A stretch of 64,000 bases of DNA from Piromyces finnis (taxonomy: Eukaryota; Neocallimastigomycota; Neocallimastigomycetes; Neocallimastigales; Neocallimastigaceae), in NCBI GenBank assembly GCA_002104945.1, contig MCFH01000025.1, forward strand, positions 124,001 to 188,000, read 5' to 3'. This document shows, one piece after another, positions 1 to 13,421 of this stretch. Below the pieces are notes generated by a model. That model was not told where the DNA came from and searched no databases. It was given only the letters and a program-made list of their open reading frames with translations. The stretch's first letter is position 1. Each line of letters opens with the position of its first letter. Position numbers and translations under genes: made by a program.

Positions 1-2157
1 AAAAATATATAATGTAAGAAAAATTTATAATGTTAGTTTTATTATTTTAAATATAATAAAATACGTTTGAAAATAGATTATTTTTGAAAATAAACAAAGG
101 ATTTATTGTATTATTTTTTTTTAATAAAGCCTTTTACCAATGGATAAATAATCCATTTGTTAAAAATTCTACAAAAATATTTTTTCACTTTACTTATCTA
201 AACTAACTTTGTGTTTTCAATACATTTACTTTATATCTACTTTTTTTATATTTATTTTTTTTATAAACTTTATAATGATTTTTTATTATTATTATTTTCA
301 CTATTATTAAAATAAATTTTTGTTTATTTGTTTACTTTTTTTATGATTTTTAAATATCATCTATTTTCTTATGTTATAACTTTAATATATATATTAAATT
401 GTTTCACTCATTTTTACCTTTTAATTAAAATAAGAATAGATATAATCTGATATATAAAAACGATGTAATCTAATAAAAAATTTCTTTTTTATTAAAAAAA
501 AAAAGTGATTTTATTTATATAAAAAAAAATAAAAAAATTTTATAAGTTCAAAATTTTTTTTTAAATGTTTCTAATTAAATATAATAAAAATTTAATATAA
601 AATATTTATAATTATTAATTTGATAATAATAAATAATAATAAATTTAAAATAAATTTTATATTCAGATTGATATTCTTTTTTAACTATCTTTTATAAAAT
701 AGCTACATTATTATTATCCTATTACGTAAACATAAATATTATTATTTAAATTAATAATATTATAATATATGGATTTTCAACATAATTATACTCTAATACA
801 TTGATTATATGATTATATTATAATATATATTATAATGTATTCTATATATTATTTAATATTAAACAATAAGAATCTTTTTTATTCCATATTTAGTAATTTA
901 ATTTAATTTACTTTTAATATACCAATTATAAATAATATATTATTAATATAATTAATATTAAAATATTTTATAGTTTTGTTCTTTCTTTTTTTGACCACCC
1001 ATCACCACACCAACAGTAGCTCAAAGTAACATCAGAAAAAAGACTAGATTATAGTTTGAATTAATATTACTAATCATTAAGAAATAAAAAATAATAAATG
1101 TTACCAGCTATTTAAACTTCTTAAAAGTCATAATTAAAGTTATTTTATCATTATAATTTTATTCATATTAAAAACAATAAGTTATACTAGAAGGGTGATA
1201 TTAAATGATTGAATAATTTATACCAGCAATAATAAAAAATGAACTGGAGTTAATGCTACCAATAAAAATAATAATAAATATATTTATATATAAATAAATA
1301 TTATAATAGAATATAAAATAATGAGTTTAAAATAATATATTTTCTTTCTTTTACTTTAAATATATAACAACTTATTTATTTATTTATTTATTGTGATATG
1401 CCTTTACGTTTAAAGTCGCCGCTTGTCATTTTAATTATTTTGTATTAAAATTTATTTAAATATATTACTAGTTAATTGCTATATATTTATTGTAATTTTT
1501 ATATATTAATGAATATATTTCTGTATATATATTTATAATATAAATAATATTTGTTTAAAAATTAATTTAAAAATTTACCCACTATATTGGCTTTTATTTT
1601 TTAAATAATTTTATATAAAGTAATATATAAAATAAAAAAAAAAATGTATTATACATTTTAATAGAATAAAATTCATATGAAAAAATAGGAATGGCTTATA
1701 ATATTTATGATAAATTTAGAAGATATCACATGACATTTACGTGATAAATGCTGTTTTATGTAGAAAAAAATAAATGTTAAATGTAAAATGACATGGTTTT
1801 TTTTTTTTAATTTTTTCATTAATTAGGTTATAATATTTCTTTTTTTTTTTTTTTCTAAATATTTGCATGTTTAATCTTATACAAACCAAATTATATTAAA
1901 ACAAAAAGTCTTCTTAATAATAAAAATCTACTAGTTTGTTTAAATTAATATGACTTTTTCAATAATTTAAATTATTCAATTATAACAAGATTATATGTAT
2001 CATACATTTACATTATGCATTGTACCCTACATAAATTTATTTACTTTAATTGTTATACACTAAATAAACCTTAGCCCTTTAAATTCTATGCCATTTGAAT
2101 TTGATATTATACCGCTTTTTGTTATAAATAAAAAATAGTTATACAGTAATTTTTATA
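1..2157. other. AT-rich intergenic region
   Basis: I see no convincing gene. The stretch is A/T homopolymers and short AT repeats. Two small patches are noticeably less AT-rich (about 990-1040 and 1395-1430), but neither gives a recognisable RNA or reading frame. Confidence 0.5.
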
Positions 2158-2165
2158 AAATACAT

Positions 2166-2170
<5 letters not shown>
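2158..2170. repeat. left target-site duplication of the composite LINE insertion
   Basis: The 13-mer AAATACATTTATA directly precedes the T39 run that is the 3' poly(A) tail of element A read on the minus strand. The identical 13-mer recurs at 13814-13826, immediately outside the 5' end of element B. It is inferred to be the target-site duplication of one integration event. Confidence 0.8.

Positions 2171-2209
<39 letters not shown>
2171..2209 (-). other. poly(A) tail of LINE A
   Basis: A run of 39 T on the plus strand is the 3' poly(A) tail of the element. The long, uninterrupted homopolymer suggests a young insertion, although homopolymers of this kind are common in the host genome. Confidence 0.8.
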
Positions 2210-2212
<3 letters not shown>

Positions 2213-2263
2213 CTAGGAAGAGAATACACATCTTTTATTTATTTACTTACTTAATTAGTGATA

Positions 2264-5200
2264 TTACATAATATTAGGTGATAATACATATTGATAATGA
2301 TATAATAAATAATAAATAAAAATATAAAAATAAAAAAATATAAAATAATTATTTAAGTTGCATAAAAGTTCAATGAACTCTGCAATTTGTACTGTGTGGG
2401 ATTGGTCCCTACCTAATAAATTAAATGAAATAAAAAAAAGAAGTAACATCAGGTATGATAGTGTGGTGTCCACTAAACTCTCCCATGAGTTCATAATGTT
2501 TTCATTCGAATTTGAGGAAATACTAACATTGAACCCTGTGTACGGAACATTGGAAATGTTCCTTTGCCATATCGGTACGACGTCGGCGCTCTTGATTACG
2601 TTAGGTGTCTTACTAAACCTATCAAAAAGTAGCTTCATAGAGCTACTAATGATAGGGATTGTTTTAGTAAGAAAAGCCGCGAGACCCTCTACATATGGAA
2701 CATGAGACCCCGATGAACTGTAAAGCTGTTCATTCAAATGTCTTTGTTCCGCCTTATCGATTTGTAGCTCATCATAAGCTAAAGTTCCACCAAGAAGGAA
2801 CGTAAAAATATAGTTATAAATTATTTTTCTTACTTCCGTTTCGGGGAGTAAGTATGTGATGAATTGATTCTTATATTTATTGTAAAAAAGGGTAAAAAGA
2901 TCGTCAAGAAAGCTAAGTGAAGAAGCTCTGTATTCAGAGAATGCAGAACATTCTAATATCCAATGGTAAAAAGATTGTTCGTCATATCCGCAACATGGAC
3001 AGACACGAGGGCAGTCAGGAGTAACTCTATTACTGGCAATAGCAATTCGGGTAGTATTTTCATAACCGCATCGAATACGAATAATCCAGGTAATTCCTAA
3101 ATTTAAGTGAGGTTTGTTGAGACCGATATGCATTAGGCGATTTGAATTAAGGAATTTGTTGTTAGTATATCTGAGGGCTTTACTTCCATTATTTAGGCTA
3201 CTATTATTCCAATAATATTCTCTAATATCTTTAGTACTTTTAATATTTATTTTCATAAGCTTCTTATGTAGTGAACAAGATTCTTTGGCCCAAGAGTAAT
3301 GAGACATGGGAGGAATAGATCGGACGAGATCTTTAATTATACAATTTGATTTTCTCCATTTAACAAAGCATTTCACTTGTTGCGCAGCACAAATACCTGA
3401 AAGGGTAGGAATCTTCATATCTCTTGTAAGAGCATACAGACTAATAAATGAATTTCGTTCAAAAACAAAATCTTTGTTATTAAAACTTTTATTGTGAAAG
3501 CTATTGACACTCCATAAAACAGCAGTATTGATAAGAGATTGGACTCTTCTAGTTCTATTTTTGTTGGAACCAAGCAAAGGAGCATAATAAGAGACTTTGC
3601 TTAAAATATAAGAATGAATTACTATGTTTTTTAAGCCAATAGGAACACAATTGTTGGTGAGGAAGTTCTTAAAAGAGAATAAAGAATTCTGAACTTTTTT
3701 GTACATATTAGACAGAATAGGAGTCAAAGAAAGATCTTCGTCGAATGGGATTCCAAGATAAGTATAGCAAGAAACCTTTGGAATCGAGTACATACCGATG
3801 TAAAATGTTGGGTCGACATAACTAGAGGATCTATTAAAGTTGATAGGTTTAACAACAATAGTTGCACATTTATTTATTCCAAAAGACATTTCATTTAAAT
3901 TAGCCCAATCAAGGACTAGATTGAGCATCTTTTGAAGGTTCTTCTTACTAGGAGCAATCAAAACAATGTCATCAGCGAAAAGGCCACCACAACAACGTTT
4001 ATTACCTAAGCTAACTCCAAGCCTTTCACATTTATTTAAAATATCATTGATAAAGAGGTTAAACAGTATAGGAGAAAGAGGACATCCTTGTCTTACACCA
4101 CGGTTTATAGGGAATCCATTGGAAAGCATATCCAAGAAACGTGCACGAGCTTTAGAGGTAGAGTAGAGATTATTGAGAAAATCAAAACATTTACCACGTA
4201 TACCTAATTTATATAACTTTGTAAGGATATTAAAAATAGGAACTGAGTCGTATGCTTTTTTAAGGTCTAGAAAGGCGACATAAGTGGCTTTTCCTTTAAA
4301 TTTCCTTCTTTGATAGATTTCTCTAATGGAAATAAATAAGCTAATACATTCTTCTTTATTGCGAAAACCAAATTGCTCAGGTCTTATAAAATTATGTGAA
4401 AGAGCATACTTTGAAATTCTATTAGTTACAATTTTTGAAATAATTTTAAGACCTACATTGATGAGAGAAATACCACGATAATTATTACAGTCTGAGAGAT
4501 CGCCTTTCTTTGGAATAGAAACAATGGAAGTAGAGTTTCATTTCAAAGGAAAGGAACCATTCCAGATTTTATTAAAAATTAATTTAAGACAATTTCCAGC
4601 AGACTTATGTTCTTTCTCCAGTTCTTCGTTACAAAAGAAAGCTTTGAAAAATTCAATTGGGATACCATCGGGACCTGGAGCCTTGTTATTCTTCATTGAC
4701 AGAACAACATTTCTAATTTCCTCAATAGAAATGGGACCATTTATATCCCATGCTATTTGGTTGATATGGTTGAATTGGAAGGCTCTTTCCCAGTAACCAC
4801 GATTTAAGCTGTGATTTGTAACATCAGATGCAAGATTTTCATAATGTTCAGCCCAACGTTTTAATTGTTCTTGAGGAGTAAATAAATCCTTGCCATTCTT
4901 GTCCTTAATAGTTGAAACATGGGAGGACGAATAACTTGGTTTGGCAAGTTTTTTAAGGCCTTTCCAACCTTGTCTAAAGCTTTTATCAATAAAATGTTTA
5001 CCGATAGAAACAATATTAGCTTTATAGAGATTGGATCTGAATTTGCTCTTAACCTTTTTGATGGTATTACATAGATTTTGGTATATGGAGAACTGGTTAA
5101 GATAATTTTCCATGTCAGCGCAATCTGAAAGGGGCTTAATATTTTTGTAAGCCAGGTGTTTTTCATGTGATAAGTTTTTGATGTATTGAGGGCAATGGAA

Positions 5201-6538
5201 TGCTGGACCTTTTAAATCTGCGGGCACAATGGCTTTTATTTCTTTACCTATAGTTTTGGAAGTATCTAAAAATCTTGAAACCATATCGTCAGCCGAAAGG
5301 CTATCACAATTAGCTTCAAGCTCGGAAGCTAGAACAGCAAAGCGATTACTAGTAAGAATGTCAGAACACTTTGTGTTACAGATATGACTTGACCACTTAA
5401 AGGTCTTCTTAGGCTTTTTGAGACCATCCGAAGAGTCTTTTTTACAAGACACAAGGATCGGTTTGTGATCAGAAACATCGTGGAAAACTTCACAAACTGA
5501 AGATTTGTTTATGTGTTCTGTCATAGCTTTGTTGTATATAATATGATCAATGCATGAAGATTTAGATCCTTTTTCCCAGGTAAAATTATTACCAGTTAAC
5601 TCAGCCATAGTCCAATCCGGGAAGTGTTGTGATATATAAGATTTGATTTTAATAGCTGACATATTAAAGTCTCCTACAAGGATAGCTGGGTGGTTGAATT
5701 TGTTATGCGTTGTTAACCACTTATCAAGTTCATCAAAGGCAATTAATCTAGCATCCGGCCATCTAGTTTGCGGGAAGTAAATATTACCAATGGTACATCT
5801 CTGGTTCCAAAATGACAATATTGTAACTGAAATGATGTACTTATATAGAAGAGGTTCAGGAGTAAAGGAACAAGAATTATGAACACCAATGTAAAGTCCT
5901 CTCATACCTGGAACTTTAGGATTAGCACGTCTGTGTACTGGTTTATAGTTCGGTAGGCATGGGGAGGAAATCGCATTACCACAGAGGAATTGGCTGTTAC
6001 CTACTTCTTGAAGACAGACACATACAGGTTTGAAAACAGAGATGAAGTATAAAACACCGTCCTTTTTCTCCGGGTTCCAACCATTGATGTTCCAACAAGT
6101 ACATAAGTTGAAAAAGGAAGCATTAGAGCTTAGATGACTAAAATAGAAATCGTCAGAGAGTGGACCAGTAGTAGATTTGATAGATCGTTTGTTTTTGTAT
6201 GATCTATTGTTTTTGAGCTTATCAATGAATTTCCAAGATATTTTACTAGAGATTGGGAGTTTTTCAGAAAGTGAGTGTATAAGTAACATGGCTTTAAGCG
6301 GACATTTTCCATTGACTTTAAGAATGAAATAGATACTGAGTGATTGTGAATATTTTTTGGTGAGGGATTGAAGAATATCATTGAAAGGTTGAATGTCCTT
6401 TAAAAGAAATTCCATTAGTCGTTGTTTTGACCATGAACTAAGATCATGGATAAAAATTAGATATGATTTATTGGAGTTAGATCCGAAGAAACGAAGACTA
6501 CGTCGTAAGGTAGGTACAGTACAATTGGTATTGTTCAT
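2264..6538 (-). pseudogene. LINE A ORF: RRM-like, APE endonuclease, reverse transcriptase, zinc motif (one in-frame stop)
   Basis: One frame of 1,425 codons interrupted only by a TGA at 4540-4538. I read through 4537-4136 and found it open, carrying reverse transcriptase motif A (FLDLKKAYDSV). Approximate residues: 24-110 look like an alpha/beta RNA-binding fold. 143-390 are an EEP/APE-type endonuclease with QEVGN, GDFNMS and VSDHKP. From about 600 on is the reverse transcriptase, with GPDGIPIEFF before the stop and QGCPLSPILFN and FADD near residue 855. A CX2CX8HX4C zinc motif lies near 1190. At the stop, element B has Trp in the aligned position, so a TGG-to-TGA change is inferred. The last 70 or so residues are hydrophobic and have no counterpart in B; they may be run-on translation of the 3' UTR. 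Confidence 0.85.
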
Positions 6539-7765
6539 TTTGAAAGAACTTATTATGACAATAGATATTAATAGTTTGAAGTATTGATATAATGATATAA
6601 ATAAGATAATGAAATAAAATATATAGTAAAATAAAAATAATAATAGTAAAGACGGATATAATATATAGCAAGTGGATTATTTGTCAAACAATATTTTAAA
6701 TTTATAACTGGAAAAGTGGCTAAGTTGTTGACAAACTTAGTTCTAACTCTACTGAAGACTTTAAACGGAAAGATAAATTTTGAATATCTATCACTTTGGA
6801 TTTCTGTATTATAACTGTATTTTGAAAGCTCTTTATATTAATAAGAATTGTATAATTTATTGGATGATAATTGAATTGTGTTGATTCTGATTGTTGAAAT
6901 TGAACATTCATATAGGTTGTTTATGTTGTAAGGTAGAGAGATAATAAGAGTGAAAAGTTGTTATATCAAAAATAATGGAAAAAAGTTGAAGAATTTTGGG
7001 TAAACATAATAAAATTTTTTTTTTTTTTTAAAGATAAAATTGAAACAAGAGTAGTATTTACAATATAAAAATAGAATACTCGATTTTCCAGGATAGAAGC
7101 TTTGATAATAGAAATGTTAAAGAAAAAAAGGTGTTAATACTTACCATAATAGTCCATAATAAACCTACTTAAGTTATACAGATATATAAATATACATATA
7201 ATATAAAGTATAAGAAATATATATATATAGAAAAGAGATAGAAAAAGTATACAAAAGAATGTTAGTAGAAAAGAGATTCCTTGGAAAATCTAGAGTTACA
7301 AAAAAATAAGAAATAAAAAAAGATATTACTAGAATCATATAAAATCATAAAGGAAAAATAAAAAAGCCGCGCCCCTCGAAAATAATAAAAATAGAAAAAA
7401 TAAAAGATTAAATATGATTATAGTAATGAAAGCTGCACCCCACACGAAACTCAAGAATAAATGAAAGGAATAACCAACTAACTGAAAAAACAAAACTATC
7501 TGACTAATCAACATATAAAGAATAAAAAAGGAATAAAAGAACAAAGAGAATAAGTAGTAAACTGGGATAACAAATTATCGATGAAAGCTAAAATAAAAAT
7601 GAAATCAAGAAATATTCAAAATCAGTATTTAATACTACCGAATCAAACAATTTTAAGTTTAAAATAATATGTTATAAAAGTTGTTAAAGCAACTACTATC
7701 TAGAAAATAAGTTGAAGGTGTAAGGGATATATGATATAACAACTAACACTCAAATTATCAACTCT
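6539..7765 (-). other. 5' leader of LINE A
   Basis: About 1.2 kb lies between the monomer repeats and the start codon at 6538. I see no long frame of its own and no obvious similarity to the shorter leader of element B (12827-13421). Short open stretches here look like chance. Confidence 0.5.
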
Positions 7766-8008
7766 GTTCGCTCAGTACCATGAGCTTAGTCCTAATAATA
7801 TTTCCAAATAAAGACTAACCAAGTATCCATTGCGCAATACTTGGATTTAATTCTTCCTACTCTCTCAGTACCATGAGCATGAGTAGACCCCCTTGAGAAA
7901 CTACATTTATTAAATAAATGAAGGCACGTACCCAAGAGGGCACCAAGCATCCATTGCGCAATACTTGGATTTAATTCTTTCTACTCTCTCAGTACCATGA
8001 GCATGAGT

Positions 8009-8010
<2 letters not shown>
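7766..8010 (-). repeat. 5' monomer repeats of LINE A (unit 124 bp)
   Basis: Two tandem copies of a unit whose GAGTAG landmark sits at 7881-7886 and 8005-8010, giving a 124-bp period. Each unit holds two strong inverted repeats: CTACTC...GAGTAG enclosing CTCA...TGAG, and CCAAGxAT...CTTGG enclosing the palindrome ATTGCGCAAT. The same units occur upstream of element B, so they are best read as a shared LINE promoter or 5' UTR module and not as a host satellite. Confidence 0.75.

Positions 8011-8011
<1 letters not shown>

Positions 8012-8050
<39 letters not shown>
8012..8050 (-). other. poly(A) tail of LINE B
   Basis: A run of 39 T on the plus strand follows directly after the last monomer of element A (...GAGTAGA). 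This is the junction between the two elements. There is no host sequence and no second target-site duplication here. Confidence 0.8.
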
Positions 8051-8053
<3 letters not shown>

Positions 8054-8287
8054 GGCATCAAATATTTTAAACTTTATTATTAATTTAATTAAAATTATAA
8101 TACATGTAATAAAAAATTAAAAATAAATAAAAATAAAAAAAATATGTTTAAATAAACACAAATGAATAAAAATTGGGTATAATGTATTCTAGTAATTTTA
8201 ATTAAAGTAAGAAAGCCACTATCATACTAAAGTATAATAATTGTATTTGACTTCCAATGGGACACCGAGCCAAAGATCAAAATTTTG

Positions 8288-11200
8288 TCATGGAACAAAA
8301 TTATGATCTCCATTGGTTGCGCTGGCCCTCCTGGCCTGTCTTACTGTTTCTTCAGCATTGACGCTCTTGGATGTTGCTTCAAACCTTTTGAACATTGACC
8401 ATTGCTGGCCAATAGCAAAAGGCATGATTTTGGTTAGAAGTTCCGCGGTTACCGTCAAGAATGGTGCTCCTTCATTAGTACCAGATTGAATCTGACGCTT
8501 ACAAAGTTCTTTCCATTCCCTTGAATTGTAATTAATATTGTTAAAACTTCTTCCCCCAAGAAGGAATTTAAATATTTTACTGCACACACTAGAATAATCA
8601 TACACATTAATATTCACCGGATTATTAGAACTATTACTATCATTAACTAAATTACTATCTAAATTAGAATTATTATCTTCACTATTGCTATCATTATTAA
8701 TATTATTATTTCTATTACTACTATTGTTATTATTACTATTTCTATTATTACTATTACTACTATTGTTATTATTACTATTGTTATTATTATTATTGTTACT
8801 ATTACTATTACTGTTATTGCTATCTCTACTGACATTATCAATTTCATTATTATTGATAGGACTATTGGAATTACGTTGACTGAAAAAATTTAATAGCTGG
8901 ACTATGGAATCATAATGTTTAATACGGATATCTCTAAATGTTGGACAATCTAATAACCAATGTTTAATACTTTGAACACCACACTTGCAACATGGACAGT
9001 AGTTAGGACAAACTGGATCAACAAATTTAGCAGCTTTGGCAACTCTAGCATCCAACTTGGATCCGCTTCTTGCTTTCAATAGCCAGTAGAAGCCATAGGC
9101 AAACTCTGGGTATTCATAACATAATTTGATAAAATCTTTAGTTTCACTAAATTTATTATCATCATAATATTGCGCTTTGATTGAATTCCCTTTGAGATCT
9201 TTCCAATAAAAGTTTTTAACTGCTTTAACATCTCCATGTTTCTTTAATTTTTTATCAAGTGTCCTACTTGATTTGCACCACGTGTATTTTCTAAATTTAG
9301 GAATGTAATTGACAAGGTGTGAGATAATAAAATTTGAGTTTTTCCATTTGTTAAAACATCTAACCTGAGCTAACGCACATTTGGCTGACAATGGAGGAAT
9401 ATTCAAATCTTTTGAAATAGAGTATAAAGATATAAACGATACAGCTTTATGAACTCCGGCAACCCATCGTATTCCTTTGTTAACATGCTTCTGAGCAATC
9501 CTAGACCTAGCTTTGTTGGATCCAAGTAATGGTGCAAAGTATGAAACTCTGCTAATCACTTGTGAGTTAAGTACTAGTTTTTTGAAAGGAATAGGAATAT
9601 TAGGATTTCTTAAGAATTTACTGACTGAGAAAAGCCCTTTCAAAACCTTGTTATTAAGAGCTTTAATTACTGGTTTAAGGGACAGATTCTTATCAAATGG
9701 AACACCAAGATAAGTATAGCAATCAGTAGTTGGAATGGGTTGTCCTGCTAAGTAAAATGTTGGATCTCTCTTGTTCTGATTTTCTATTGATTCAGGACGA
9801 ATCACCATCGTTGAACATTTCTGGATACCAAATTCCATTTCATTATACAATGCCCATTCATTAACTCTTCTAAGCATCTTTTTTAAGCATCCTCTTGTTG
9901 GAGCACAAATAACTATATCATCTGCAAAAAGTCCACCACAGCATCGAGTGTCACCTAAACTGACTCCTAGATCTTCGCACTCTCTAAATATATCATTAAT
10001 AAAGAGATTAAAGAGAATAGGAGAAAGAGGGCAACCTTGACGGACTCCTTTCTTCACATCAAAAGATTTCGAGAATTGTCCATCTAATTTGACATTAGCC
10101 TTAGATGTTAAATATAAATTTTTGATAAATTGTAGACTCTTACCTCGGATTCCTAAACAATCTAATTTATGGAGAATATTACCGATTGGGACTGAATCGT
10201 ATGCTTTCCTGAGATCTAAAAAGGCCAAATATGTCTCTTTATTATCTAATTGACGTCTACGGCATATTTCTTGGATTGAAATGAAAAGACTGATACTTTC
10301 TTCCTTTTTTCGAAAACCAAATTGTTCAGGTCTAATGAAATTATTCTTTAAACCATATTCTGAGATTCTAGTGGTGACAATTTTGGAAATCAACTTAATA
10401 CCATTATTGATAAGTGATATACCTCGATAGTTATCACAATCTGTCAAATCACCCTTCTTAGGAATAGAAACAATACTGGATTCATTCCATGAGTTGGGGA
10501 AATCTCCATCCCAAATACGGTTGAATAATTTAAGAATAAAATTTAAACCATGAGCATCATTATCTGAAGTAGTATTACCAGAAGAATTATTATCTGTAGC
10601 ATTATTAGAATCATTACTTGATGGAACTAATGCTTTGTAAAATTCAATTGGAATACCATCCGGACCTGATGCTTTATAATTTGGAGTAGTGAGGATAGCT
10701 GACTTGACTTCATCAATACTAATATCTTGGTTGATATCCCACTCATCAAGCATAGGAAGTGAAAAACGTTTATTCGTTGGTTCTTCATACCAATGCTCCA
10801 AATCAAGACTTACACCACTTGGGTCTGATGCAAGATTTTCGAAATGATCATGCCACACATCTAGTTGTTCTTCCGTAGCAACAACTAATTCTCCATTTTT
10901 ATTTTTAATTGGTTGAGCAATAAAGAAAGAATCTTTTCCAATTTTTGCAGTTTTCTTGATCCATTTCCAGGCCTTCTTAGGATTATGACTCTTCATATAC
11001 TCACATCCTGTTTTAATCCAATGAAGATATTCTTGCTTCCTAAATTCATTACATCTTTTGTGGATGTAATCAATGAGCTTACGGTAGATTTTAATTCTTT
11101 TAATAAATTCATCTATATCATAAATTCTTTCTTTTTTAAATCTCTTATACAACTTCATTTTGATTTTTTGAAGATTAAAAATTTGTTGTGAAATATGAAA

Positions 11201-12826
11201 TGAAGACTTTATAACATTATTTGCTGAAGTAATACTGAGCTCGTCTGCAATTGAAAAAGCAGTTGAAGTAAACTCTTTGGAAAGTTCATCTGTAGAAACA
11301 TTAGGATCGTTGAGTTTTGCTGAAAGTATTTGGAATTTATTATGACTGAGAATAGATTCCTTTTCCTCAATACATTTTAATCTATTCCATTTCATAATTT
11401 TCTTAGGAACATTAAAGTCATTAGAAAAATCTTCCATAGGAATAATTTTACCATTAATAAGAAGTGGCTTATGGTCTGATACAGGATAAAAATTATTTAT
11501 AAATGATCCTGAGTGAATAAGATCTTTCATCTTCAAATTGATAAGAGCATGGTCAATGTCGGAAGATTGTTCACCTCGAGTCCAAGAGATAGTAGACCCT
11601 CTAAGCGGAAGAATTTCCCAATCTCCTAATCCATTAGTTGATAACCAGTTGGATAATTTTACTTTAGACATATTAAAATCACCAACAAGAATCGATGGAT
11701 GGGATGAATGAGTTTGTAACCACAAGCGAACTTCTAACTTTGCATGATCAACATAGATGTTGTGATGACTATGAGGCATATAAACATTACCAATTGAGCA
11801 TTAGAATCTATTCCAGAGACTAAAAGTATAAATAGAAATAATATACTTTCCAGAGAAGTTTTCAAGTGAGGCTTGACATGAATTGTGAAAACCTAAATAT
11901 AAACCTCTCATTCCCGGAACTGATTCGTCAGCTTTCTTGAAAAAGTGTCTATAGTTTCGCAAAGTAACACGACAAGGATAATCTGTATTCGATCCAGAAC
12001 CATTACCAGTTTCTTGGAAACATAAAAATAATGGTTTGAAAATAGCTGTGAAATAGCTAATACTATCTCTCTTTTCGTGATTCCACCCATTGGTGTTCCA
12101 ACTAAGACAAAAAGAAAAGTTATCAGGCTTGTTGGATGAGGAAGAATCGTTGCTATTATTATTATTATTAAAGTCATCGTTATTAATGGATGATGCATCA
12201 GAGGAATAAGTAGAACTATTACTAGATGGCTGTGAAACTGAAGAACTATCAACTATTGAACTGTTATCAGAGTTGATAGAGCTATTAGAATTAATTGTTG
12301 AATGTTGAGATTGAAATTGTGTTTGCTGTAGATCTGGAATATTTTCATGATTGGAAACTTGTTGAAGATCTTGTTGAAGATCTAGTTGAAGATCGGATTG
12401 TTGATGAGATTGTTGAACTGATTGTTGAAATGATTGTTGAATAGAATGTTGATGTTTATTAGAAACTAAAATTTTACGTTTGAGAGTGGAAAAAGTGTAT
12501 TTGTGATTCCTTCTACTACGAGCTGAAAAGGAAATTGAGGTAACTGAAAGTTTCTTCTTTAACATGTGTAAGATTTTAATACAATCTTTCGATGAACCAT
12601 GAACCTTGACTAAGAAAAAGTGATCATTGAAAGTCTGAAAATATTTAACACTAATAACTGAATTAAATTTATCTTCTAGAATAACCTCGAGTTTTTCCCA
12701 TAGCATATTTACTGACCATGATCGAATACCACGGATAAAGAAGGAGCGAATATCATCTAAGGGGATACCATAAGACCGGGTACCACGTCTGATATAATTC
12801 TTGTCTTTAATATAAAGGACTGACAT
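8288..12826 (-). pseudogene. LINE B ORF: RRM-like, APE endonuclease, reverse transcriptase, zinc motif (one in-frame stop)
   Basis: One frame of 1,513 codons with a single in-frame TAA at 11803-11801. The downstream part continues in the same frame (CSIGNVYMPH). Approximate residues: 25-110 are an RRM-like beta-alpha-beta-beta-alpha-beta segment. 120-235 form a Gln/Ser/Asn-rich linker. The endonuclease follows, with SWNTNGWN, QETGN, GDFNMS and VSDHKP. The reverse transcriptase has GPDGIPIEFY near 720, FLDLRKAYDSV near 870 and FADD near 968. A CX2CX8HX4C motif lies near 1277, and an Asn-rich stretch at about 1320-1410. The conserved tail (FKFLLGG, LLTKIMP) ends the protein. The stop falls inside the endonuclease, six residues upstream of the segment matching IGNIY of element A, so this copy should not make an intact enzyme. 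Confidence 0.85.
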
Positions 12827-13421
12827 GATAATAAATTCTAATTAAAAATATTGAATATAAAATAAATACTAATAAAAATTATAAATATAACGTATATGGA
12901 AAAAAAAATCTGTCTCTCTCTCTCTTCTTAAAAGTACTGGATAGTACAAAAATTGTTACGATGCTTTGTTTAAAGTTTCTTTTTTTGAATTCTAGTTGTA
13001 AATTTTCTTTAAAAATTCTAGTTTTGGTTTGTTGTTAGTAAATTCGAATCGCTTTTTGACACTAAACTTGTTTGACTTTACTTTTCATTAAATATTTAAA
13101 TTGGTAAAAAATTTGAATCAAGAATGTCGACACCAGAAAGCTTGTGAATAGTATTTTTACATGATGTAGAGTGAATCAGTCTCTTACAAGAAACAATACA
13201 ACAATAGCTACATGAATATAAAAATACAATGCAAATGCTAAAGTTGACTACATTGGATTCTTACAAGAGAAGAGTAGTACTACATGAATACATGAATAAA
13301 AGAAAAAATACAGCAACAAAATGTATTACTCTTCTAATTAAATACTATACAAACTTACCTGAATATCAAACATTCAACTTATTCATCAAATACTTAATTC
13401 GATGAATAAAATGTTTTTTAA

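Larger units (their letters stand above)
2171..8011 (-). mobile_element. LINE element A (downstream member)
   Basis: A non-LTR retrotransposon. From 5' to 3' on the minus strand it has about 2 monomer repeats (8010-7766), a 1.2-kb leader, a single long frame (6538-2264) encoding endonuclease and reverse transcriptase, a very short 3' UTR and A39. Its 5' end starts inside a monomer, directly after the poly(A) of element B. It is roughly half identical at protein level to element B, so the two are related subfamilies and not a recent duplication. One internal stop makes this copy probably non-autonomous. Confidence 0.85.
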
